DNA from: Ruminococcaceae bacterium UBA6855
GTDB lineage: Bacteria; Bacillota; Clostridia; Oscillospirales; Acutalibacteraceae
DNA: 14,995 nucleotides
Direction of reading: 5' to 3'
NCBI GenBank assembly: GCA_002451755.1
Contig: DKDF01000061.1
Span: 40,328-55,322, forward strand
Both the position numbers and the translations under genes were made by a program. Positions 7,567-13,553 of the stretch are shown one piece after another. Under the pieces are notes generated by a model that was given only the letters and a program-made list of their open reading frames with translations, was not told the DNA's origin and searched no databases. The first letter of the stretch is position 1. Every line of letters starts with the position of its first letter.

Positions 7567-8049
7567 ATGAAAGCAATAGTTTGCGCCGACATAAACTGGG
7601 GCATCGGCAAGGGCACGGGAATGCTCTTCCACATCCCCGCCGACCTCAAGTTTTTTAAAGAGAAGACCATGGGCAGCACCGTTATCATGGGACGCACGAC
7701 ATTTCTCTCCCTGCCGGGGCAGAAGGCTCTGCCGGGCAGGAATAATATAGTGCTGACGCGAGACGAAAATTGGAGCGCCGAGAATGTCACGGTGTGCCAC
7801 GGCATTGACGAGCTCGCGGACATTATAGAAAATAACGAAAATGTATTCCTCATGGGCGGAGAGGCGGTCTACAACGAGCTGATTGACTCATGCGATGAAG
7901 CGTATGTAACGCGCGTGAATGCGGACGGAAAGGCGGAGAAGTTCTTCCCCGATCTCGACCGCCGCGCAGGCTGGAAGCTCGTCGAGCGTTCCGCCGCACA
8001 GGAGAGCAACGGATATGTTTTTACATTCGACAGATATGTAAAAGAATAA
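7567..8049 (+). CDS. folA: Dihydrofolate reductase
   Basis: Reduces dihydrofolate to tetrahydrofolate with NADPH and so closes the cycle opened by the adjacent ThyA; it is the target of trimethoprim. The 160-residue product shows the N-terminal strand MKAIVCADINWGIG, the substrate helix FHIPADLKFF with the catalytic acid Asp26, VIMGRTTF for NADPH, LPGRNNIVL, the glycine pair in FLMGGEAVY, and YVTRV with the Thr that hydrogen-bonds the catalytic Asp. The position corresponding to the widely conserved Trp22 of E. coli DHFR is Phe21. Replacement here also occurs in other clostridial DHFRs as far as I recall. The binding site GGAG (7558-7561) directly follows the thyA stop. It is the last gene of the operon, followed by a terminator 12 bp after the stop. 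Confidence 0.96.
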   Translation: MKAIVCADINWGIGKGTGMLFHIPADLKFFKEKTMGSTVIMGRTTFLSLPGQKALPGRNNIVLTRDENWSAENVTVCHGIDELADIIENNENVFLMGGEAVYNELIDSCDEAYVTRVNADGKAEKFFPDLDRRAGWKLVERSAAQESNGYVFTFDRYVKE

Positions 8050-8060
8050 GAGACAAAGAG

Positions 8061-8096
8061 AACCGGGATTGGTATTTCGCCAACCCCGGTTTTATT
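8061..8096 (+). terminator. Terminator between folA and the convergent EIIC-like gene
   Basis: AACCGGGATTGG (8061-8072) pairs with CCAACCCCGGTT (8080-8091) with a single mismatch across a seven-base loop, followed by TTTATTTT. The T-rich side faces the folA operon. On the other strand the stem is followed only by CTCTTTGTCTC, so it may stop the convergent transcript less efficiently. The hairpin ends next to the stop codon of the minus-strand gene. Confidence 0.85.
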
Positions 8097-9554
8097 TTAT
8101 TCCGTCGGTTCGAGCTCCGGCTCGTTTTCTTCTATATCGCCCGCGAGACCTAATTTCTGTTCGAGTTTCGACTTTTTCTTATATGTCTTGTTCCACTCCT
8201 GCTGAGTGAACTCATAGCCGTAGGCAAGGAAGAGATCCTCGCCGCGCTTCTCCTGCTTTGAATAGCGCGTTTTTTTGAGCAAAACTACAATCCCCACGCC
8301 GAGCAGCGAGCCGACGAGCGCCGCCGCGAACGAGAGCAAAATGACCTTTGCTCCCCCGCCGGCATAGAGCGGAGGCAGCAGCCCCGCAAAGGCGTCGTAT
8401 TTATCGGTGACGACGATTGTGGACGTGCGGAGAAGCCCGTATTTCCGGGCGTAGTCAGTTAAGAATGACTCGTTGCAGATGCCGAACGCCGCGGCGAGAA
8501 TACCTGTGAGCGTTGTTCCGCCGATGAGCGCGAAAGGCGTTGTCTGCGGCTCTCTGACGCAATAGACCATCGGCGACATCGCCATGAGTCTGACATTCTG
8601 GAACACCTCATTGATAAAGCCCGTGTTGAGCAGGTTTTCATCATAGACGACCATCGGCCAGGATTTGAACTTCTTGCCGACGAAGAGATAAATCATGCAT
8701 ATCCACGACGGGGTTATCATCGCCGCGGAGAATACGGTGAGCAGCCTTGCGCTCTCCATTGAGCCCGCCAGCACACCCTTGAATATCTCATCGAACACCG
8801 CGAGCGAGAGCGGACCGCCGACATCGAAGCCGAGCGCAAAGCCTATCACGGCGCCCTTGAGAATGATATTTGCGGAGGAGGCAACTATTCCGGCGAGCTT
8901 ATGCGCGAGCAGGGTCATCGGCAGAGCGTAGGCATAGTTCATAACGAAGAACACCGCGAACGCGGAGAGTCCGATGACAACGAGCGAATCGCCGAGCAGG
9001 GTCATATTTTTAAGCTGCGGGCGGAATGTGCATATCAGCTCCTCGCGCTTTGCATCGTCTTTTATTTTTGAATGGGCAAGCTTTAAAAGCAAACCGAACG
9101 CCCATTCTATAACTACGACGCAGACCTTGTGCAGGAAGGTCACGCACACGGTGCTCAGCAGGGCTATCACATAATAGCCCATAAAGCCGATAACAGACGA
9201 GCCGCCTATTGTTTCAACGCCTGCGACCTGGGTGCAGAAGAGACCGAAATACACGGCGAGGACGCCCGAGACGAGAGCGGAGAAAAATCCGCCCGCGTAA
9301 TACGCCATGCATATCGACATGCCTATGCCGAAAAGCTGGACGGACATATACGAGACCCAATAGAGCCCGTCGAGCAGGGACGGAAAAACTTTTCCGAGAA
9401 TAAGTATTATGAACGCGAATATCGCGGCGAAGAGCATGAACGGGAACAGCGCGGTCGAGGTCTTGACCGCGGCGCGCCTGAGCTGATATTTTTCAAACAG
9501 CGGCGCCTTCAGATACTCCCCCGCGCTTTTGTACGGATTTTCTGTGTTATACAT
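8097..9554 (-). CDS. Orphan PTS EIIC-like (fructose-family-like) polytopic membrane protein
   Basis: A 485-residue integral membrane protein with about nine or ten hydrophobic segments between residues 33 and 426. GFDVGGPLSLAVF (242-254) resembles the GFDMGGPxNKAA signature of fructose-type PTS EIIC proteins. It is followed by a MITPSW segment (279-284) and a FALIGGTTLTGILAAAFG segment (341-358) that also align by eye with that family. The ITEGAIPF substrate loop of true fructose EIIC is replaced by a sequence around SPMVYCVREPQ (327-337). A charged cytoplasmic tail follows (about 428-485), rich in Lys then Glu. There is no EIIA or EIIB domain in the protein and none nearby, so it may be a PTS-independent permease or rely on distant partners. 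AGGAGGG lies six bases before the ATG, and a good promoter precedes it. It is divergent from the GntR/ABC operon. The EIIC relationship is moderately supported; the substrate is unknown. Confidence 0.6.
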   Translation of the reverse strand: MYNTENPYKSAGEYLKAPLFEKYQLRRAAVKTSTALFPFMLFAAIFAFIILILGKVFPSLLDGLYWVSYMSVQLFGIGMSICMAYYAGGFFSALVSGVLAVYFGLFCTQVAGVETIGGSSVIGFMGYYVIALLSTVCVTFLHKVCVVVIEWAFGLLLKLAHSKIKDDAKREELICTFRPQLKNMTLLGDSLVVIGLSAFAVFFVMNYAYALPMTLLAHKLAGIVASSANIILKGAVIGFALGFDVGGPLSLAVFDEIFKGVLAGSMESARLLTVFSAAMITPSWICMIYLFVGKKFKSWPMVVYDENLLNTGFINEVFQNVRLMAMSPMVYCVREPQTTPFALIGGTTLTGILAAAFGICNESFLTDYARKYGLLRTSTIVVTDKYDAFAGLLPPLYAGGGAKVILLSFAAALVGSLLGVGIVVLLKKTRYSKQEKRGEDLFLAYGYEFTQQEWNKTYKKKSKLEQKLGLAGDIEENEPELEPTE

Positions 9555-9559
9555 CTTTA

Positions 9560-9566
9560 CCCTCCT
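9560..9566 (-). promoter_or_regulatory. Strong Shine-Dalgarno of the EIIC-like gene
   Basis: On the minus strand AGGAGGG ends five bases before the ATG at 9554. It is one of the closest matches to the anti-Shine-Dalgarno consensus in the window and fixes the start. Confidence 0.85.
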
Positions 9567-9580
9567 GCTTGTTTTTTCTA

Positions 9581-9609
9581 ATCATAGCATTATATTAGCA
9601 ATATTGCAA
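9581..9609 (-). promoter_or_regulatory. Predicted promoter of the EIIC-like gene
   Basis: Read on the minus strand, TTGCAA (9609-9604) and TATGAT (9586-9581) are 17 bp apart, with TGC just before the -10, making an extended -10 promoter. The perfect 10-bp palindrome GCAATATTGC (9598-9607) overlaps the -35 element and could be a regulator site. Two ATATTAG copies flank this palindrome (9592-9598 and 9611-9617 on the + strand). Confidence 0.6.
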
Positions 9610-9727
9610 CATATTAGTTTGTTTTATCGCATCTTTTTGTATATATTTTAAAAATTTCTTGCAATATGCACAATTGAAAGCCCGGACATTTGGGGATATT
9701 GACAGCGGGAAAAATATAACTATTTTG

Positions 9728-9756
9728 TTGACAAACGCCGAAAACTATGATAATAT
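9728..9756 (+). promoter_or_regulatory. Predicted sigma-A promoter of the GntR/ABC operon
   Basis: A consensus TTGACA (9728-9733) is followed after 17 bp by TAATAT (9751-9756), with TGA immediately before it, forming an extended -10. Transcription should begin around 9762-9764, within the left arm of the adjacent inverted repeat. Confidence 0.7.
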
Positions 9757-9758
9757 AC

Positions 9759-9793
9759 AACTGAGCTATTTGAGATAGCTCAGTTAGCTAACT
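9759..9793 (+). promoter_or_regulatory. Nested palindromes at the transcription start: probable operator of the GntR-family repressor
   Basis: AACTGAGCTAT (9759-9769) and ATAGCTCAGTT (9775-9785) form a perfect 11-bp inverted repeat with a 5-bp spacer. The right arm overlaps a second perfect palindrome, AGTTAGCTAACT (9782-9793). Three AGCT cores result at 9764, 9777 and 9786. The position immediately downstream of the -10 element is where autorepressors of the YtrA type commonly act. A run of seven T follows (9793-9799), so the transcript could also fold into a short 5' hairpin. Binding by the adjacent GntR protein is inferred. Confidence 0.6.
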
Positions 9794-9817
9794 TTTTTTA
9801 TACACGGAGGACAAATC

Positions 9818-10186
9818 GTGATTATACTCGATTTTCACTCAAAAACACCTATCTACGAACAGATTGAGGAGCAGGTAATGCTCATGGTCAGGCGCGGCGT
9901 GTACAAGCCGCACGACCGTCTGCCTTCCACCCGCTCCCTCGCTTCCGAGCTCAAGCTCAATGTGAACACCGTAAAGCGCGCGTTTCAGGAGCTTGAGGCA
10001 AAGGGCGTGACCTATTCGCAGCCCGGGCGCGGAGTTTTTATCAGCGAAAACGCGGCGGACAACGGCCGCATCCGCGAACAGGCTACGACCGCGCTCTCGG
10101 CGGCTCTGCGCTCCGCAAAGGCAAACGGGCTGAGCGAAGAGGATGTTGAAAAGCTGCTAAAACAGGTCTACGCCGAAAACAAATGA
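9818..10186 (+). CDS. GntR-family transcriptional regulator, YtrA subfamily
   Basis: A 122-residue DNA-binding regulator. An N-terminal winged helix-turn-helix (about residues 8-75) includes PIYEQIEEQV, the GVYKPHDRLPSTRSLA recognition region, the second helix VNTVKRAFQELEAKG, and the wing QPGRGVFI. The short helical C-terminal tail (about 75-122) has no effector-binding domain of the FadR, HutC or MocR types, which is the defining trait of the YtrA group. These proteins usually repress their own operon with an ABC transporter, and this gene is followed directly by ABC ATPase and permease genes. The GTG start has GGAGG (9806-9810) seven bases upstream. The inverted repeats at 9759-9793 are its likely target. 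The inducing signal is unknown; in Bacillus the homologous system responds to cell-wall-active antibiotics. Confidence 0.92.
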   Translation: MIILDFHSKTPIYEQIEEQVMLMVRRGVYKPHDRLPSTRSLASELKLNVNTVKRAFQELEAKGVTYSQPGRGVFISENAADNGRIREQATTALSAALRSAKANGLSEEDVEKLLKQVYAENK

Positions 10187-10208
10187 AAGGAGCACAAAGG
10201 CGAACGCC

Positions 10209-11108
10209 ATGATTGAATTCAGAAACGTCACCAAAAGCTACGGCGATTTCACCGCCGTTGAAAACATATCATTCACCGCCTGCGACTCGTCCGTCTGCGG
10301 TCTTATCGGCTACAACGGCGCGGGCAAGACCACGCTCATAAAATGCGCCGCCGGGCTATATAAACCTGACTCCGGCAAGGTGCTCATAGACGGCGAATCC
10401 ACCTATGATTCGGACGAGGTACGCTCGCGGCTGTTCTTCGTGCCGGACGATCTCTTCTTCCCCATCGGCTCGACCCCGAACAGCGCGGCTCGCTTCTACA
10501 AGGACTACTACCCCGAGTTTTCGCTCGGCAATTTTGAGCGCATGCTAAAGCTCTTCGAACTCGACGGCGACGCCAAGATACGCGGATTTTCAAAAGGCAT
10601 GCAGCGCCAGACGGAAATTGCCCTCGCGCTCGCATCGTCGCCTAAAATCCTGCTGCTCGACGAATGTCTTGACGGGCTCGACATCGCAAAAAAAGACATC
10701 TGCAAGCAGCTTTTCATGGACTACATGGCGCAGAGCGGATGCACCATGCTCATCTCGTCCCACGCCATATCGGATCTGCAAAACCTCTGCGACAGGATAG
10801 TTCTGATATCCGGCAAGCACATGCAGATGAACTGCTGTACGGATGACATTCCCTCGACATGGCGGAAATTCAGGCTTCAGTTCGACTTCGAGCCGACGCG
10901 CTCGCTGTTCGGAAACATCGACATCAAGAAGCTCGACATCGACGGCCAAAGCGCAGTTGTGACCGTTTGCGGACATATTGACGACGCGAGAGCGAAGCTC
11001 GGCGCATTAAATCCGCTGTTCATCGACGAGTTCCCGATGGAGCTTGAAGAAATATTCTTACAGGAAACGGAGGACAAGAGCGATGAAATATCAAAAGTCT
11101 TTGAATAA
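10209..11108 (+). CDS. ABC transporter ATP-binding protein (YtrB-like)
   Basis: The cytoplasmic ATPase that powers the membrane protein encoded next. In 299 residues it shows Walker A GYNGAGKT (34-41), a degenerate signature FSKGMQRQ (127-134), Walker B ILLLDECLDGLD (147-158) with catalytic Glu152, and the switch His185 in ISSHAIS. The Q-loop region reads FFVPDDLFFP (76-85), without the usual Gln. These deviations are common among YtrB/EcsA/BcrA-like ATPases of the drug and lantibiotic group. A 100-residue C-terminal region (from about 205) is typical of such export-type ATPases. The gene starts 22 bp after the GntR stop, with GGAG and AAGG upstream, and overlaps the permease start by 26 bp. 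The substrate or signal cannot be inferred. Confidence 0.92.
   Translation: MIEFRNVTKSYGDFTAVENISFTACDSSVCGLIGYNGAGKTTLIKCAAGLYKPDSGKVLIDGESTYDSDEVRSRLFFVPDDLFFPIGSTPNSAARFYKDYYPEFSLGNFERMLKLFELDGDAKIRGFSKGMQRQTEIALALASSPKILLLDECLDGLDIAKKDICKQLFMDYMAQSGCTMLISSHAISDLQNLCDRIVLISGKHMQMNCCTDDIPSTWRKFRLQFDFEPTRSLFGNIDIKKLDIDGQSAVVTVCGHIDDARAKLGALNPLFIDEFPMELEEIFLQETEDKSDEISKVFE
11069..11085 (+). promoter_or_regulatory. Ribosome binding site that sets the permease start
   Basis: GGAGG (11069-11073) is nine bases before the ATG at 11083, inside the end of the ATPase gene. It supports the 26-bp gene overlap and translational coupling of the transporter subunits. Confidence 0.8.
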
Positions 11109-13437
11109 CATTGCGTCTGCCGATTTAAAGCGCAGCTTTGCTTCAAATCTCGTCATACCCGCGCTGACCTTTCTCGCATTCACAGTGCAGGCGGCAGTAT
11201 GCGCATATTTTCAGTTCAAGCAGAAAGAAAAGGTCTTTTTCACATGGTTCAGGGACTCGCCCGACGCGCTTGTTTTCATCTCATTCTGCGTTGTGCTCGT
11301 CGGCGCGGTACAGGCGGCATACACCCTGCGGTTCATCAACATAAAGAATCAGTCAAACGTGTGGTTCAGCTTCAATCTCAGCCGCTCGACGCTCTTTAAA
11401 AACCGCTGCATTTCTTCGCTGACGCTCCTCGGCGCGGCGATAATAATACCCGGAATAATCAGCGCGATAATATGCTGCGCGTCCGGATGTTCCGCCGCAA
11501 AAGTTCTCCCGGTCATATTCTATCAGTATGCCGGATTCCTGGCGATGATGTTCGCGGGCTTCGCGATAGGCGCGCTGACGGCTTCGCTCACGGGCAGCGT
11601 TGCGGAGAGCATATTCTATTCTGTAGTGCTCATTCTCGCCCTGCCGCTTCTCTCAACTGCTTGGGACGCCCTTTCTTCGGTATTTCTGCGCGGCAGGACG
11701 GCAGTCTCCGGCGTGAATTACACCGGCGACATGGATATGCAGCATTACTATTTCAGTTTCTATCCCCAACGCGGCCGCGGGATAATGACATTCTGCCCGT
11801 TCACGCTGTTCCGCGTTCCCGGGACGGACAGGGCGGCTATACTAAGCTTAAAGCTGCGCGGATTCGGCCCTATCGACTTCGGTTTCTGCAAGGACGGCTC
11901 ATCTCTGCCCGGGATAGACGCATGGCTTCCGATACTGCTTTGGATAGTTTTGACCGCCGTATTGATCGTGCTCGCGCAGCGGATGTTCGGCAAAAAGAAG
12001 CTTGAAGAGCTCGGAGTTCCGGCGGCGAGCCGTGTGCTCACAGCGCTTACCTCGGCGATAATAGTGTTCTGCGGATTTTCCGTTCCCGCATGGGTATTAA
12101 AAACAGCTGTCTTTTCCGTAAGCACAGCTCTCGCCGCGCTTTTGGGAGCCGCAGTCATGCTCGCGGCATATTTTGCCTACACGTTCATAGCGCGCAGGAA
12201 TTTGAAAGCGGTTCGCAAAAATCTTTGGCAGTTTGCAATACCCGCAGGTGCAACGGCGATAATCACCGCAATATTTCTGACCGGCGGATTCGGCTACACC
12301 GCGCGCGTTCCCGAAGCGGAAGAGATAGAGTATGTCACGGTGTCGATGCCGTTCAGCTTTGAGAGCGGAATGGCGCAAAACGGCAGTATACTCCGCACCG
12401 TCAAGGGCACTGCAACGGTTCTCAAGCCCTATTCCAACTGCATAACTCTCTCGACGGAAAAGGACATAAACACGGTGCTCTCCATCCACAAGCTCATAAC
12501 GAACGAGAAGAAGAGCGACGAAAAGACAAACACCCAGTTCTCCGTCAAATATTATTTCAAGAACGGAAAGAGCATGGAGCGCACTTTCACAAACATAAGT
12601 GAAAAAGACCTCAACTCATATTTTGCCGTTGCCGACACGGACGGGGTAAAGGAACAGCAATATCTTTTCCTTGCCGCCTCCGATACAGAGCGTGAAAAGC
12701 TCGAAAGCGAAGGCGTAAAGGCTCCGGGTATGTCAAACTCGCAAGGATATTTTTTCTTTAAAAACTACGGCAGTCCGCTGCGCAATACGGATGGCGTTTT
12801 AATAGCGAGCAAGGACGGCAGCTTCTGCCGCGAGATGAGCTCGGACGAGCTTGATAAGCTCGGCAAATGCATATGGAGCGACATATCGAAGAAAAAATAT
12901 ACGGATATTCTTCGCGGCAGCGAAAAGGAAGTCGCATATATTTATCTCAACGACAGTGCCACATACTACGGCGGCCGATATGAAGAAAATGTTGAAGGCA
13001 GGTCGGTTCTTGCGGCTATCACGGGCGACATGACCGAGACGCTGAAGTTTATCAAAGAACACGGCATGGCGGACGCACTCGGGCAAAAGCGCGAAGTCAG
13101 GAGCGTCAATATTTACGACTGCCGTCGCATCATTTTGCAGGCACAGGAGATAAACAAAAGCGGAAAATACGGCGGCACGGCGATAAACCCGATTTTTATT
13201 ATGAGCACGATGTTCAACACGGAAGAAATAAAGTTGATAAACAAAACTTTCGGCGACATGGACGACTGCTTAATAAAGACCGTTACGGATCAGAAACAGG
13301 CAAACGAGCTGTTCGCTCTCGCTCAGGGGAAGTGTTACACCGCCTTTAGCGGATATGTCGCGCAGATAACATTCACCGACGGCTACAGCCAGACGATGTA
13401 CATTCCCGCAGGCGATGCACCGGGATATATAAAATAA
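11083..13437 (+). CDS. ABC transporter permease with large extracytoplasmic C-terminal domain
   Basis: The membrane partner of the preceding ATPase, 784 residues. The ATG at 11083 is chosen because GGAGG (11069-11073) lies nine bases before it; an in-frame TTG at 11044 lacks such a site. The protein has about five hydrophobic segments between residues 22 and 195, a loop of about 85 residues, and three or four more between 281 and 402. About 375 mostly polar residues follow (408-784). They come after the last membrane span and so should form a folded domain. This membrane-plus-soluble-domain layout recalls clostridial and bacillar YtrC/D-type permeases annotated with a C-terminal DUF6449; I am unsure of that label. 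The N-terminus (SADLKRSFASNL) resembles ABC-2 type permeases. Together with the YtrA-type regulator it suggests an envelope-stress or peptide-sensing transporter. It is the last gene in the operon and ends before a bidirectional terminator. Confidence 0.85.
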   Translation: MKYQKSLNNIASADLKRSFASNLVIPALTFLAFTVQAAVCAYFQFKQKEKVFFTWFRDSPDALVFISFCVVLVGAVQAAYTLRFINIKNQSNVWFSFNLSRSTLFKNRCISSLTLLGAAIIIPGIISAIICCASGCSAAKVLPVIFYQYAGFLAMMFAGFAIGALTASLTGSVAESIFYSVVLILALPLLSTAWDALSSVFLRGRTAVSGVNYTGDMDMQHYYFSFYPQRGRGIMTFCPFTLFRVPGTDRAAILSLKLRGFGPIDFGFCKDGSSLPGIDAWLPILLWIVLTAVLIVLAQRMFGKKKLEELGVPAASRVLTALTSAIIVFCGFSVPAWVLKTAVFSVSTALAALLGAAVMLAAYFAYTFIARRNLKAVRKNLWQFAIPAGATAIITAIFLTGGFGYTARVPEAEEIEYVTVSMPFSFESGMAQNGSILRTVKGTATVLKPYSNCITLSTEKDINTVLSIHKLITNEKKSDEKTNTQFSVKYYFKNGKSMERTFTNISEKDLNSYFAVADTDGVKEQQYLFLAASDTEREKLESEGVKAPGMSNSQGYFFFKNYGSPLRNTDGVLIASKDGSFCREMSSDELDKLGKCIWSDISKKKYTDILRGSEKEVAYIYLNDSATYYGGRYEENVEGRSVLAAITGDMTETLKFIKEHGMADALGQKREVRSVNIYDCRRIILQAQEINKSGKYGGTAINPIFIMSTMFNTEEIKLINKTFGDMDDCLIKTVTDQKQANELFALAQGKCYTAFSGYVAQITFTDGYSQTMYIPAGDAPGYIK

Positions 13438-13480
13438 GCGGCAGCGATTTCTAAAATCACCGAGGCGATTATCAAACAAA

Positions 13481-13521
13481 AAATCCTACCCAAGGGAAAA
13501 CCGTGGGTAGGATTTCTGTTT
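13481..13521. terminator. Bidirectional terminator between permease and lipase genes
   Basis: AAATCCTACCCA (13481-13492) pairs perfectly with TGGGTAGGATTT (13504-13515) over an 11-base loop. On the + strand it is followed by TTTCTGTTTT; on the - strand the stem runs straight into TTTTTTGTTT. It therefore can end both the ABC operon and the convergent lipase transcript. Confidence 0.92.
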
Positions 13522-13553
13522 TGCACTCCACTGCAAACTATGGGAGATTTATA

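Noticed and set aside
6880..7800. Open frame of 306 codons on the minus strand across thyA and folA
   Set aside because: It is antisense to two unmistakable genes, has no ribosome binding site, and its protein shows low-complexity Val/Ala/Arg composition typical of antisense reading in this codon usage.
9129..9581. Plus-strand open frame of 150 codons opposite the EIIC-like gene
   Set aside because: The real minus-strand gene has membrane segments, AGGAGGG and a promoter; the antisense product is rich in Arg/Glu/His with no motif.
9699..9727. Additional TTGACA at 9699 as a second promoter for the GntR operon
   Set aside because: No acceptable -10 element lies 16-18 bp downstream.
11044..11082. 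TTG start extending the permease by 13 residues
   Set aside because: The ATG at 11083 has GGAGG nine bases upstream, and the extension is highly basic and lies inside the ATPase gene.
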